DNA of 64,000 nt from the NCBI RefSeq assembly GCF_900078675.2, contig NZ_LT546237.1, positions 4,456,672 to 4,520,671 on the forward strand, given 5' to 3'. Below the pieces are notes generated by a model. The model searched no databases, was not told the origin of the DNA, and saw only the letters and a list, made by a program, of their open reading frames with translations. A program made the position numbers and the translations under genes. The DNA is from Mycobacterium interjectum. GTDB taxonomy: Bacteria > Actinomycetota > Actinomycetes > Mycobacteriales > Mycobacteriaceae. Of this stretch, positions 35,780 to 45,461 are shown piece by piece. Position 1 is the stretch's first letter, and every line of letters starts with the position of its first letter.

Positions 35780-37219
35780 ATGACCACCGAATCGGTTGCA
35801 CCGAAGACATCGGAATCCACGAACGGCTCTCCCTCGAAATCCGGGGCTCGGCCCGTCGACATCCCGGCCACGGTGGCTCGGCTTCGCAAGACCTTCGCTA
35901 CCGGCCGCACCCGCGACATCGAATGGCGCAGGCGGCAGTTGCTCCAGCTGGCGACGTTGATGGAAGAGAACGAGGCGGCCATCGCCGCCGCGCTCGCCGA
36001 GGACCTGGACCGCAGCCCGTTCGAGTCGTTCATCGCCGACGTCGCCACGACCGCCGGGGAGGCGAAGTTCGCGGCCAAGCGCGTGCGCAGGTGGACGCGC
36101 CGCAAGTACCAGCTGCTCGAAATGCCGCAGCTGCCCGGCCGCGGCTGGATCGAATACGAGCCCTACGGCACCGTGCTGATCATCGGCGCGTGGAATTACC
36201 CGTTCTATCTGACGCTGGGCCCGGCGGTGGGGGCGATCGCCGCGGGAAATGCCGTCATTCTCAAACCGTCGGAGATCGCCGCGACGTCCGCACACTTGAT
36301 GGCCGAGTTGGTGCCGCGCTATCTCGACAACGACGCGATCGCCGTGGTCGAGGGCGACGGTTCGGTGAGCCAGGAGCTCATCGCGCAGGGCCTGGACCGC
36401 GTGCTGTTCACCGGCGGCACCGAGATCGGCCGCAAGGTGTACGAGGGCGCCGCACCGCATCTGACCCCGTGCACGCTGGAGCTCGGCGGCAAGAGCCCGG
36501 TGATCGTGGCGGAGGACGCCGACGTCGAGGTCGCAGCCAAGCGGATCGCCTGGATGAAGCTGCTCAACGCCGGGCAGACTTGCGTCGCACCCGATTACGT
36601 GTTGGCGGACGCAAAGATTCGCGATGAGCTGGTCAGCAAGATCGGCGCCGCCATCACGAAGTTCACGTCGGACAAGCCCGACGGAATGCGGATCGTCAAC
36701 CAGCGCCAGTTCGACCGCATCAGCGGCTACCTCTCCGGCGGTGATGGCAAGGTCGTCGTCGGCGGTAAATGTGACCCGTCGAGCCTGCGCATCCAGCCCG
36801 CGGTTGTCGTCGACCCCGATCCGGACGGCCCGCTGATGCAAAACGAGATCTTCGGGCCCGTGCTGCCCGTGATCACGGTCCAATCCCTGGACGACGCAAT
36901 ACGTTTCGTCAATTCGCGGCCCAAGCCGCTGTCCGCCTACCTGTTTACCAAGACTCGCGAGACCCGCGAGCGGGTGATCAAGCAGGTGCCGGCCGGCGGC
37001 ATGCTGGTCAACCACCTGGCCTTCCAGGTGTCGACGGCCAAGCTGCCCTTCGGCGGCGTCGGCGCATCGGGCATGGGCGCCTACCACGGCCGCTATGGCT
37101 TCGAGGAGTTCAGCCACCGCAAGTCGGTGTTGACCAAGCCGACCCGGCCGGACCTGTCGAAGTTCATCTACCCGCCGTACACTGCGCGAGCCATGAAGAT
37201 GGCTCGCAGAATGTTCTGA
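35780..37219 (+). CDS. NAD(P)-dependent aldehyde dehydrogenase (Rv0147 homologue)
   Basis: A 479-residue class-3-like aldehyde dehydrogenase. Seen: IIGAWNYPFYLTLGP, the cofactor loop FTGGTEIG, catalytic Glu in LELGGKSPVIV and catalytic Cys in NAGQTCVAPDYV. It oxidises aldehydes, probably long-chain, to acids. ATG 35780 has a ribosome site (GGGAAGGA); an ATG 17 codons earlier lacks one. It lies upstream of an SDR and a quinone reductase in one direction, as in Rv0147-Rv0149. Confidence 0.95.
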   Translation: MTTESVAPKTSESTNGSPSKSGARPVDIPATVARLRKTFATGRTRDIEWRRRQLLQLATLMEENEAAIAAALAEDLDRSPFESFIADVATTAGEAKFAAKRVRRWTRRKYQLLEMPQLPGRGWIEYEPYGTVLIIGAWNYPFYLTLGPAVGAIAAGNAVILKPSEIAATSAHLMAELVPRYLDNDAIAVVEGDGSVSQELIAQGLDRVLFTGGTEIGRKVYEGAAPHLTPCTLELGGKSPVIVAEDADVEVAAKRIAWMKLLNAGQTCVAPDYVLADAKIRDELVSKIGAAITKFTSDKPDGMRIVNQRQFDRISGYLSGGDGKVVVGGKCDPSSLRIQPAVVVDPDPDGPLMQNEIFGPVLPVITVQSLDDAIRFVNSRPKPLSAYLFTKTRETRERVIKQVPAGGMLVNHLAFQVSTAKLPFGGVGASGMGAYHGRYGFEEFSHRKSVLTKPTRPDLSKFIYPPYTARAMKMARRMF

Positions 37220-37273
37220 CACAACCCCAATTCCCTTAACACCCAAGTCCTTTGAACAGGAGAGAGGAACCTG

Positions 37274-38134
37274 ATGCCTGGAGTGCAGGACCGCGTCATC
37301 GTCGTCACCGGAGCCGGTGGGGGCTTGGGCCGTGAATACGCCCTGACCCTCGCCCGCGAGGGCGCCAGCGTCATCGTCAATGACCTCGGCGGGTCTCGCG
37401 ACGGCACCGGCGCCGGCCACAACATGGCCGACGAGGTGGTCAAGGAGATCAAGGACGCGGGAGGCCGGGCGGCCGCCAATTACGACAGCGTCGCGGACCC
37501 CGAGGGCGCCGAGAACATGATCAAGACCGCGCTCGACGAATTCGGCGCCGTGCACGGCGTGGTGAGCAACGCCGGGATCCTGCGCGACGGCACCTTCCAC
37601 AAGATGACGTCCGAGAACTGGGACGCCGTGCTCAAGGTGCACCTCTACGGCGGATACAACGTGATCCGCGCCGCCTGGCCGCATTTCCGGGAGCAGAGCT
37701 ACGGCCGCGTGGTCGTCGCCACCTCCACCAGCGGTCTGTTCGGCAACTTCGGGCAGACCAACTACGGGGCGGCCAAGCTCGGCCTGGTCGGCCTGATCAA
37801 CACGCTGGCGCTGGAAGGGGCCAAGTACAACATCAAGGCGAACGCGGTCGCCCCGATCGCGGCCACCCGGATGACCGAGGACATCCTTCCGAAGGAGGTG
37901 CTCGAAAAGCTCACCCCCGAGTACGTCGCACCGGTGGTGGCTTACCTGTGCACCGAGGAATGCCCCGACAGCGCATCGGTTTTCGTCGTCGGCGGCGGCA
38001 AGGTGCAGCGCGTCGCGCTCTTCGAGAACCAGGGCATCAACTTCGAGAAGCCGCCGTCAGTGGACGACGTCGCCTCGCACTGGACTGAAATCACCGACCT
38101 GTCCTCAGCACAAAAGGCCGGCTTCAAGCTGTAG
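37274..38134 (+). CDS. Short-chain dehydrogenase (Rv0148 homologue)
   Basis: A 286-residue SDR resembling the hydroxyacyl-CoA dehydrogenase part of peroxisomal multifunctional enzymes. Cofactor motif TGAGGGLGREYA, NNAG-like SNAGILRDG and catalytic YGAAKLG are present, with NAVAPIAATRMTE. It probably oxidises 3-hydroxyacyl-CoA. Length equals Rv0148. A strong ribosome site (GGAGAGAGGA) sets the start. It is 5 bp from the next gene, so they form an operon. Confidence 0.95.
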   Translation: MPGVQDRVIVVTGAGGGLGREYALTLAREGASVIVNDLGGSRDGTGAGHNMADEVVKEIKDAGGRAAANYDSVADPEGAENMIKTALDEFGAVHGVVSNAGILRDGTFHKMTSENWDAVLKVHLYGGYNVIRAAWPHFREQSYGRVVVATSTSGLFGNFGQTNYGAAKLGLVGLINTLALEGAKYNIKANAVAPIAATRMTEDILPKEVLEKLTPEYVAPVVAYLCTEECPDSASVFVVGGGKVQRVALFENQGINFEKPPSVDDVASHWTEITDLSSAQKAGFKL

Positions 38135-38139
38135 GGGCC

Positions 38140-39108
38140 ATGAAAGCCTGCGTGGTGCAAGAGCTGTCCGGCCCGGACGGCATGGTCTTCACCGATATCG
38201 AGGACGTCGCCGAGGACGGCAACCACGTCGTCATCGACGTCCGGGCGGCCGGGGTGTGTTTTCCCGACCTGCTGCTGGCCAAGGGCGAGTACCAGCTGAA
38301 ACTGCCGCCGCCGTTCGTCCCGGGCATGGAAGCCGCGGGTGTGGTGCGTTCGGCGCCGGAGGGGTCGGGTTATCGGGTGGGCGAGCGGGTTTCGGCGTTC
38401 GGCATCCTGGGCGCCTACGCCGAGCAGGTGGCCGTTCCGGTGCCGAACGTGATGCGCAGTCCCGCGGAACTCGATGATGCCGAAGCGGTTTCGCTGCTGG
38501 TCAACTACAACACGATGTACTTCGCGCTGGCCCGCCGCGCCGCGATGCGTCCCGGCGACACGGTGCTGGTGCTGGGCGCCGCCGGCGGGGTGGGCACGGC
38601 GGCGATCCAGGTCGCGCAGGCGATGGGGGCGAGCAAGGTGCTGGCCGTCGTGCACCGCGAGGCCGCGGCGGACTACGTCGCTTCCCTGGGCGCCGACCTG
38701 GTGGTGCCGCTGGTCGACGGCTGGGCCGACCGGGTGCGTGACTACACCCAGGGCCGCGGGGTCGACATCGTCGTCGACCCCATCGGTGGCCCGGCCTTCG
38801 ACGACGCGGTTCGGGTGCTCGCGATCGACGGCAAGCTGCTGGTGATCGGCTTTGCCGCCGGCGGCATTCCGACGGTGAAGGTCAACCGGCTGCTGCTGCG
38901 CAACGTCAGCGTGGTGGGCGTCGCCTGGGGCGAGTACCTGAACAAGGTTCCGGGTTCGGCCGCCTTGTTTTCCTGGGGGCTGAGCCAGTTGGTTTTCCTC
39001 GGGCTGAAACCGCCTCCGCCGCAGCGCTATCCGCTGTCGGAGGGCGCGGTCGCGCTGCAGAGCCTGGCCGACGGCGGCGTGCTCGGCAAGGTGGTGCTGG
39101 AGCCCTAG
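38140..39108 (+). CDS. Zinc-independent quinone oxidoreductase-like MDR protein (Rv0149 homologue)
   Basis: A 322-residue medium-chain reductase. It has the GroES-like N-terminal domain with VRAAGVCFPDLLLAKGEYQ and the NADPH motif VLGAAGGVGTAAIQVAQAMGA, and lacks the zinc ligands, as quinone reductases do. It reduces quinones or enoyl compounds. The length equals Rv0149. Convergent with a PE-PPE gene 7 bp away. Confidence 0.94.
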   Translation: MKACVVQELSGPDGMVFTDIEDVAEDGNHVVIDVRAAGVCFPDLLLAKGEYQLKLPPPFVPGMEAAGVVRSAPEGSGYRVGERVSAFGILGAYAEQVAVPVPNVMRSPAELDDAEAVSLLVNYNTMYFALARRAAMRPGDTVLVLGAAGGVGTAAIQVAQAMGASKVLAVVHREAAADYVASLGADLVVPLVDGWADRVRDYTQGRGVDIVVDPIGGPAFDDAVRVLAIDGKLLVIGFAAGGIPTVKVNRLLLRNVSVVGVAWGEYLNKVPGSAALFSWGLSQLVFLGLKPPPPQRYPLSEGAVALQSLADGGVLGKVVLEP

Positions 39109-39115
39109 CGTTCGA

Positions 39116-40813
39116 TCACTGGGGGCCGGGGTTCGGCACCCCGGTGAAGATCGTCTCACCCGCGTTCACAAAGTTGATGAGCTCGAAACCGCCCGCGAGC
39201 GTGACCAATCCGACATCGGCGGCGATCGGACGGCCGAACGCGTTGACCAGCCCGCCGACCGGATCGCCGTTGATCGCTTGCGTGATGCCGTCGAGGAACA
39301 GGTTGACGTCGTACGACGGGAGAGTGACCACCACGGCGGTCGCAATGTCCGCGGTCGGGAGCAGGGTCCCGTAGGCCGTCGAGACATCGGCCGTCAACGT
39401 GCCGACGATATTGGTGTTGGCGGACTCGATGGCCTGGATGATGCCGGTGGGCGTCGTCGGAAGCGACGCGGACGGTGGCAACGCCAGCTGAGCGAAGCCC
39501 GATGTGGCGGCTCCGGGAAGCGAGGCTGCCAAGTTCGACAGGTCGTTGCTGAAGGCGCTGACTCCCTGTGCGGTGGCACCGGGGAAGAGCGATACCAATT
39601 CGGTGGTTGCGCTCAGCGGCGGCAGGAAGCCGAACGGGGTCTGGATATCGGCCGGGCTGGTCGACCAGCCGTAGTTCGGGTCCCCGTAGCCCCAGTTGAC
39701 GAGGAGCTTCAGGTCCGGCTGGATCAGGTCCGCGAGCGGGTTGCCGATGACGGGGAGTAAACGCAGCGGCGCCAGCAGCGGCAGATTCTCGGTCGGGATC
39801 ATGTTGTACGTGGTCATCGAGGGGTTCCCGGACTGTCCCAGCGTGATGGCCGTATTGAGCGTCGCTTGCGTCAGATGCGGGTAGGAGCCGTGGATGAACA
39901 CGATGCCGGCGAGGGCGTTGAGGTCCGAGAAGATGTCGATCGGATAGCGCGGGAAGTCGGCGAAGCCGTCGTACTCGAGCGACCAAATGGTGGTCGGGAA
40001 GTCGTTGCTGGGCGTCGAGGTGCCGAAGGTGACTCCCAGGCTCGGGAAGCTCAGGCCGGGGAAGCGTGAAAGTAGGCCGCCGTTCGGATTGGCCGGGTCG
40101 CCCAGCAGGGTGAAGTAGGCATTGGACGAGGTGTAACCCTGGGCGAGGAGCTTCGGCATTTCCAGTGAAGCGATGATCGAGCTCTGCGAATAGCCCAGAA
40201 CGGAAACGACTTTTGCGCTGGGTGCAACGCCGAGCACGCCAGTGATCGCGTTGTTCAGCGATGTGACGCCGCGGGCAAGGGAGATATCCAGCGTCAGGTC
40301 TTTGACACCAGTGAAGGGATACAACCCCTCGGCCGTGGTCACGGGGATCGTGAGGGCGCTGGTGAAATTTTGCAGGTAGAGGTTGGTGACGTTGGTGACG
40401 TAGCTCGGTGGGGGATTGGCGGTGCCGCTGCCCGTCATGATCAAGATGGCATCGACCGCCGGGTCTGCCGCGTGTTGCACCGCGGCGAACGGCACGCCGC
40501 CCGCCGCGCCGGTGAGCCCGAGCGTGCCGGCGATCTGGGCTTCCGCTTGCGCGTAAGCGTTTCCGGCGCCGGCCAGTGTCGCAACGAACTGTCCGTGGAA
40601 CGCGGCCGCCTGCTGGAGCAGCGCCTGATACTCCTGACCGAACGAGCCGAAGAGCTGGGCGGTGATCGCCGACACCTCGTCTTCGGCCGCTGCCGCGAGA
40701 TTGGTGGTGGAGCCGGCGGCGGCCACCCGGGCGTCGTTGATCGCCCAGCCAATGGTGGAAGCGTCCTGTGCGGCCGTCGCAAAAATCTCGGGCTGCGCAA
40801 CCAAATTCGTCAT
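39116..40813 (-). CDS. PE family protein with PE-PPE hydrolase domain (1)
   Basis: A 565-residue protein. The PE domain (about 1-95) carries the ESX secretion signal YAQAE (Tyr87-Glu91). It is followed by a PE-PPE (PF08237-type) serine hydrolase domain with GYSQS (nucleophile Ser209) and LLGDPANPNGGLLSRFPG. Such proteins are exported by type VII systems and act as cell-surface esterases. It corresponds to the Rv0151c/Rv0152c pair. GGGAAG before the ATG gives a ribosome site. The 173-bp gap to the next PE gene shows nothing I can name. Confidence 0.95.
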   Translation of the reverse strand: MTNLVAQPEIFATAAQDASTIGWAINDARVAAAGSTTNLAAAAEDEVSAITAQLFGSFGQEYQALLQQAAAFHGQFVATLAGAGNAYAQAEAQIAGTLGLTGAAGGVPFAAVQHAADPAVDAILIMTGSGTANPPPSYVTNVTNLYLQNFTSALTIPVTTAEGLYPFTGVKDLTLDISLARGVTSLNNAITGVLGVAPSAKVVSVLGYSQSSIIASLEMPKLLAQGYTSSNAYFTLLGDPANPNGGLLSRFPGLSFPSLGVTFGTSTPSNDFPTTIWSLEYDGFADFPRYPIDIFSDLNALAGIVFIHGSYPHLTQATLNTAITLGQSGNPSMTTYNMIPTENLPLLAPLRLLPVIGNPLADLIQPDLKLLVNWGYGDPNYGWSTSPADIQTPFGFLPPLSATTELVSLFPGATAQGVSAFSNDLSNLAASLPGAATSGFAQLALPPSASLPTTPTGIIQAIESANTNIVGTLTADVSTAYGTLLPTADIATAVVVTLPSYDVNLFLDGITQAINGDPVGGLVNAFGRPIAADVGLVTLAGGFELINFVNAGETIFTGVPNPGPQ

Positions 40814-40986
40814 CGCTTCTTCCCTTCCGAACAGAGGGGTACGCGTGTTGGCCCCGCCGACGCCGCCAACCTGATGACCAGGCGCATCGCCGTAACCGGC
40901 ACGCAGTCAGCATAGGAGCGATCGCGTCCTGCTGTTGGCGTTTTGCGCCGCTGTCTTTGGGGCAATCCGCCTGGCGCGGGGGCGCG

Positions 40987-42648
40987 TTAGGGAATGAGGC
41001 TTTCGATGTCCTTGACGTTGCTCGAGAGCGCCGAAACGATCGTCAGGAATTCGACCCCGCCCGCCACCGTCCCCAACCCGACGTCGGCGGCGATCGGATA
41101 GCCGATGGCGTTGATGAGGTTGCCCTGCCCGAGTTGGCTCAGGAAAAGCTCGGAGTCGTAGAAGGGCAACTCGGTGGCGAGGGAGTAACCGATGTCGGCT
41201 GTCGGAAGCACGACCGCGTAGTCGGTCGAGACGATCCTGTTGACGGTGTCGAAGACCTGTTGCGGTGAGGGCAAGTTGGGCGGCGTCGTCGTCGGGCCCG
41301 GCGCGGTCGGCAGGGTGAACTGCGGAACGACCGCGGTCGGCTGCGACGCGATCTGCTGCACGTCGAGCGAGAAGTCGTGGATTCCCTGCTGGGTGCCGGC
41401 GGCCAGCGCGTTGAAGACGGTGACCGGGTTGGCGTCCGGGAACAACCCGAACGGTGTCGGCACGTCGGCGTAGCTGGTGGAGTACCCGAGGGTGGGGTCG
41501 GGACCGTAGCCCAGATTCACCAACACCTTCAGGTCCGGTTGGATCAGGTCGACCAACGGCTTGCCGATAACCGGTATGGCATCCAGCGGCTTGAGGAGCG
41601 GCAGGTCCGCCGTGGGAATCATGTAGTAGGTGGTGTTGCCGGTGTAACCCGGAGACGTCGGCAGCTGGATGGCGTTGTTGACCTGGGTGGGCGTGAGATC
41701 CAGATAGGTGGTGTGCACGAACACGATGCCCGCGACCGCGTTGAGGTCGGAAAGCAGATTGATCGGATAGCGCGGGAAGTCGGCGAACCCGTCGTATTCC
41801 AGCGTGTAGTTGGCCACGTGGTATGGCGTGTTGGCGTTCATCGCGGGATAGAAGTCCAGGCCCAGGGCGGGCAGGGACAGGTTCGGGAACCGCGACAGCA
41901 GGCCGCCGTTGGGGTTCACCTCGTTGCCGGTCAGCACGAAGTTGAGCTGGTTGACGTTGGGAGGGTTCGCGCCGAACAGGGACGTGCCGTTGGCGAGGTT
42001 CTGCATTTCCAGCGAGGAGATGATCGCGCTCTGGGAAATGCCGAAGACGGTGACCGACTGCCCCTGGTTGTGGATCGTGTTGTACAGCGTGTTGTCCAGG
42101 ATGGTCACGCCCTCGGCCACCGACTGATTGAGGGGCAGGCTTTTGACGCCGGTCAGCGGGTACAACTGCTCCGGCGTGTAGAGCGCCGCCAGGGCGTTGA
42201 CCGAGCGGACGTAGAGGTTGTTGGCCCGGGTGACGAACGACGTCGACGGGATGGGGACCCCGGTGCCGCCGATGAAATACGACACCTGGTTGGCCGGAAA
42301 CGGAGGAATCGTGGCGGCCGGCAGCGGCGCGGTGGGCGAGGCCGCCCCCAGCCCCAGGGTGGCGGCGATGGCGGACTCGGTCTCCGCGTACGCGAGCCCG
42401 GCGGACGCCACCGTCTGCTGGAACTGGGTGTGAAACGCCTCGAACTGCGCGACGCCGGCCTGATATTCCTTGCCGACGGCGCCGAACACGTCCGCGATGG
42501 CCGCCGACACCTCGTCGCCGGCCGCTGCCGCCACGCCCGATGTCGGAGCGGCGGCGGCGGCGGTCGCGGCACTGAATGCCGAACCGATCCCTTCGATCTC
42601 CGTCGCGACCGACGCCAGCGCCAGCGGCTCAGCAATCACATACGACAT
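40987..42648 (-). CDS. PE family protein with PE-PPE hydrolase domain (2)
   Basis: A 553-residue paralogue of its neighbour. The PE domain ends with the export signal YAETE; the hydrolase elbow reads GISQS, and VLTGNEVNPNGGLLSRFPN follows. The start MSYVIAEPLAL is chosen because PE domains begin this way; two in-frame ATGs lie just upstream. The 30-bp leader resembles that of the third PE gene. Probable surface-exposed or secreted esterase. Confidence 0.95.
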   Translation of the reverse strand: MSYVIAEPLALASVATEIEGIGSAFSAATAAAAAPTSGVAAAAGDEVSAAIADVFGAVGKEYQAGVAQFEAFHTQFQQTVASAGLAYAETESAIAATLGLGAASPTAPLPAATIPPFPANQVSYFIGGTGVPIPSTSFVTRANNLYVRSVNALAALYTPEQLYPLTGVKSLPLNQSVAEGVTILDNTLYNTIHNQGQSVTVFGISQSAIISSLEMQNLANGTSLFGANPPNVNQLNFVLTGNEVNPNGGLLSRFPNLSLPALGLDFYPAMNANTPYHVANYTLEYDGFADFPRYPINLLSDLNAVAGIVFVHTTYLDLTPTQVNNAIQLPTSPGYTGNTTYYMIPTADLPLLKPLDAIPVIGKPLVDLIQPDLKVLVNLGYGPDPTLGYSTSYADVPTPFGLFPDANPVTVFNALAAGTQQGIHDFSLDVQQIASQPTAVVPQFTLPTAPGPTTTPPNLPSPQQVFDTVNRIVSTDYAVVLPTADIGYSLATELPFYDSELFLSQLGQGNLINAIGYPIAADVGLGTVAGGVEFLTIVSALSSNVKDIESLIP

Positions 42649-42747
42649 GGGCCCCATCCTTTCCAAAGACGCGGACCCCGTCAGCGTAGGGTGCTCTCGC
42701 GATCCTGTCCGGCGTTTGGGCCCAGCGTGCGACCGGCGGCGGTCGGC

Positions 42748-43581
42748 TCAGCCGAGCAGCGCGGCGCGCAGGCGGTCGAGGTCGGCCTCGGTGATGCCGG
42801 CATCCTTGAGATAGGCGCCCAGCGAACCGAATTCGTCGTCGATCGCCTGGCGGGCGGCGGCGAGGTAATCCGGCCGGACGCCGAGCACCCCGTCGGATAG
42901 CCGCGCCTCGGTGAAGGTCACCACCTCCGGGGTCAGCTCGGTGTCGCCGCGCTGCTGGATCATTTCGTAGATGTGCGTCCGCAACTCGGGCACGGCGTCG
43001 TTGCTGCGCAGGAAGTCGGCGACGATGGCGTCGCGATCGATGCCGACGGCCTCCAGCACCGTCGCGATGACGAAGCCGGTGCGGTCCTTGCCCGCGAAGC
43101 AGTGCGTGAGCACCGGGCGCCCAGCGGCCAGCAGCGTAATGACACGGTGCAGCGCGCGCTGCGCCCCGTTGCGCGTCGGGAATTGGCGATACTCGTCGGT
43201 CATGAAGCGGACGGCGGTGTCGTTCACCGACTCCTCGGAGCCGTCGGATTCACCCCGCAACAGCCGCTGGAAGGCCTCTTCGTGCGGCGCGGCCCCGTCG
43301 GCCTGCTCATCGTCGGGTTGGTCGGACAAATCGGGAACCGGCAGCAGGTGGATCTCGACGCCGTCGGGCACCAGCCCCGCGCCGCGCCGGGCAACCTCGC
43401 GGGACGCGCGCAGGTCTGCGACGTCGGTGATCCCGAGCCGTCGCAGCGTTGCCCGGCCCTCGTCGTCGAGGCGGCTCAGCTCACCGGAACGGAACAGCCG
43501 TCCGGGCCGCAGCGCGGCAACACCGTCGGCGACGTCACGAAAGTTCCACGCGCCGGACAGTTCTCGGACGGCTTCAGGCAT
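42748..43581 (-). CDS. ptbB: Protein tyrosine/lipid phosphatase MptpB
   Basis: A 277-residue DSP-like phosphatase matching Rv0153c, a secreted triple-specificity phosphatase that interferes with host signalling. The P-loop HCFAGKDRTG (160-169, Cys161) includes the Lys and Asp that mark the MptpB class. The N-terminal GAWNFRDVAD and GRLFRSGELSRL are typical. There is no classical signal peptide. It overlaps the upstream fadE2 gene by 8 bp. A small CGACCG/CGGTCG hairpin lies just beyond its stop (42730-42745). Confidence 0.95.
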   Translation of the reverse strand: MPEAVRELSGAWNFRDVADGVAALRPGRLFRSGELSRLDDEGRATLRRLGITDVADLRASREVARRGAGLVPDGVEIHLLPVPDLSDQPDDEQADGAAPHEEAFQRLLRGESDGSEESVNDTAVRFMTDEYRQFPTRNGAQRALHRVITLLAAGRPVLTHCFAGKDRTGFVIATVLEAVGIDRDAIVADFLRSNDAVPELRTHIYEMIQQRGDTELTPEVVTFTEARLSDGVLGVRPDYLAAARQAIDDEFGSLGAYLKDAGITEADLDRLRAALLG

Positions 43582-44806
43582 GCGTGGTGACCGCCGCGGC
43601 GAGCCCGGATTTCTCCCGGCCGATCTCGGCGCGCGCGATGGTACGCATGTGCACCTCGTCGGGACCGTCGAAGAGGCGCATGGCCCGGTGCCAGCCGTAC
43701 GACCGGGCGAGCACCGTGTCCTCGCTGACGCCGGCGGCGCCGTGCACCTGGATCGCGCGGTCGATCACGTCGCAGGCCACCTGCGGCGCCACCGCCTTGA
43801 TCTGCGAGACCAACGTGTGGGCAGCCTTGTTGCCGTGCTGGTCGATCGTCCACGCCGCCTTGTGGCACAGTAGGCGGGCCTGATCGATCTCGTTGCGGGA
43901 CTTGGCGATTGCCTCGCGCACCACACCCTGCTCGGCCAGCGGACGGCCGAACGCCACGCGGTTGTTCGCCCGGTCCACCATCAGGGCCAGCGCGCGTTCG
44001 GCGCCGCCGAGCGCCCGCATGCAGTGGTGGATGCGGCCCGGACCCAGCCGGGCCTGGGCGATCGCGAAGCCCCCGCCCTCCTCGCCGAGCAGGTTGGTGA
44101 CCGGAACGCGGACGTTGTCGTAGATGATCTCGCAGTGCCCGGGCTGGTCCTGGTAGCCGAAGACGGTGGTCGAGCGGACGACGGTCACGCCAGGGGTATC
44201 GATGGGCACCAAGACCATCGACTGCTGCTGGTGGCTGGCCGCCTCCGGATTGGTGCGGCCCATCACGATGAGGATCTTGCAGCGCGGGTCGGCCGCCCCG
44301 GACGTCCACCACTTGCGGCCGTTGATGACGTAGTCGGCGCCGTCGCGCTGGATGGAGGTCTCGATGTTGCGGGCGTCGCTGCTGGCGACCGCCGGCTCGG
44401 TCATCGAGAAGGCGCTGCGGATCTCGCCGGCCAGCAGCGGCTCCAGCCACTGCTGGCGCTGCTCCTCGGTGGCGAACAAGTGCAGCGTTTCCATGTTGCC
44501 GGTGTCCGGCGCGGCGCAGTTGAGCGCCTCGGGCGCGATCTCGAGGCTCCAGCCCGTCAGTTCGGCCAGCGGGGCGTATTCGAGGTTGGTCAGGCCCGAC
44601 TCGGCCGGTAGGAACAGGTTCCACAGTCCCTGTTGTTTGGCCTTCCGTTTGAGTTCCTCGATGACCGGCGGAACGGTGTGGTCAGTCGGGCCGGCCTCGT
44701 GACGGTATTTGTCGTATGCGGCCTCGGCCGGGAAGACGTTCTCGATCATGAAGTCGGACAGTCGCTTGTGGTAGTCGCTGGCTTTGGCCGACATCGCGAA
44801 GTCCAT
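43574..44806 (-). CDS. fadE2: Acyl-CoA dehydrogenase FadE2
   Basis: A 410-residue ACAD of the ACAD10/11-like type (Rv0154c). Seen: FSMTEPAVASSDARN, WWTSGAADPRCK, IHGAAGVSEDT-like QVHGAAGVSEDTVLA, and C-terminal LFDGPDEVHMRTIAR. ATG 44806 is chosen because TATCGT lies 7 bases upstream (leaderless promoter); a GTG at 44815 is the alternative. It overlaps ptbB by 8 bp, so the phosphatase is co-transcribed with it. Confidence 0.94.
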   Translation of the reverse strand: MDFAMSAKASDYHKRLSDFMIENVFPAEAAYDKYRHEAGPTDHTVPPVIEELKRKAKQQGLWNLFLPAESGLTNLEYAPLAELTGWSLEIAPEALNCAAPDTGNMETLHLFATEEQRQQWLEPLLAGEIRSAFSMTEPAVASSDARNIETSIQRDGADYVINGRKWWTSGAADPRCKILIVMGRTNPEAASHQQQSMVLVPIDTPGVTVVRSTTVFGYQDQPGHCEIIYDNVRVPVTNLLGEEGGGFAIAQARLGPGRIHHCMRALGGAERALALMVDRANNRVAFGRPLAEQGVVREAIAKSRNEIDQARLLCHKAAWTIDQHGNKAAHTLVSQIKAVAPQVACDVIDRAIQVHGAAGVSEDTVLARSYGWHRAMRLFDGPDEVHMRTIARAEIGREKSGLAAAVTTHA

Positions 44807-44871
44807 GACCGTCACGATAGGACACGCGGGGTGACGCGTTCTTTCAGGTCGCCGGCGCGCGAGAGATCAGC

Positions 44872-44922
44872 GGTTGCGAGTGGCGCCGGCGTGTCGTCGC
44901 AGACGTTTATGTGTCGGGATTC
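44872..44922. repeat. Short dispersed repeat (GCGTGTCG family), copy 3
   Basis: It contains GGCGTGTCGTCGCAG and ACGTTTATGTGTCGGGA and shares its right two thirds nearly exactly with the copy at 7867-7919. The left third is diverged. It lies between divergent genes, 21 bp before the DUF1348 start, unlike the other two copies. Confidence 0.55.
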
Positions 44923-44943
44923 CCGTCGAGCACGATGTACGTC

Positions 44944-45405
44944 ATGACCGAATCCCGCCCGCCGTTCCCGCCGTTCACCTATGAAACGGCGATGCAAAAG
45001 GTCCAGGCAGCCGAGGACGCCTGGAACACCCGCGATCCCGAGCGGGTCAGCCTGGCCTACACGCCCGACTCGCACTGGCGGAACCGCGGCGAACACGTCG
45101 TCGGCCGCGAGGAGATCGTCGCGTTCTTGACCCGCAAGTGGGAGCGTGAACTCGACTATTCGCTGCGCAAGAGCCTGTGGGATTTCCACGGCAACCGCAT
45201 CGCCGTGCGGTTCCAGTACGAGTGCCACGATCACAGCGGTCAGTGGTACCGCAGCTACGGGAACGAGCTGTGGGAATTCAGCCCGTCGGGGTTGATGGCG
45301 CGCCGCGAAGCCAGCATCAACGACGTGCCGATCGATGAGTCCGAGCGCCGGTACTTCGGCTCCCGCCCCGCATCCGAGCACGGGCAAGATATCCCGCTTT
45401 GGTGA
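44944..45405 (+). CDS. DUF1348 (SnoaL-like) protein
   Basis: A 153-residue NTF2-like protein. The stretch from [20 protein letters not shown] to the conserved FQYECHD and [15 protein letters not shown] C terminus are the DUF1348 hallmarks. Function unknown. ATG 44944 is preferred; ATG 44935 three codons earlier is possible. It is divergent from fadE2 and not present at this point in M. tuberculosis. It ends 56 bp before pntAa. Confidence 0.9.
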   Translation: MTESRPPFPPFTYETAMQKVQAAEDAWNTRDPERVSLAYTPDSHWRNRGEHVVGREEIVAFLTRKWERELDYSLRKSLWDFHGNRIAVRFQYECHDHSGQWYRSYGNELWEFSPSGLMARREASINDVPIDESERRYFGSRPASEHGQDIPLW

Positions 45406-45461
45406 CGGCGGTTAGGGTGTCTGCGGCAAGCCAAAGACATAAGGAAGTGGATGTAGGCGCC

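Noticed and set aside
35720..37684. 654-codon minus-strand frame opposite the aldehyde dehydrogenase
   Set aside because: Antisense to a clear aldehyde dehydrogenase and SDR gene, no recognisable domain, composition typical of GC-rich shadow frames.
39156..40913. 585-codon alternative frame on the same strand as the first PE-PPE gene
   Set aside because: Arg/Gly-rich out-of-frame reading; the overlapping frame has a canonical PE domain and hydrolase motif.
41377..42900. 507-codon plus-strand frame opposite the second PE-PPE gene
   Set aside because: Val/Arg/Gly/His-rich shadow frame with no domain.
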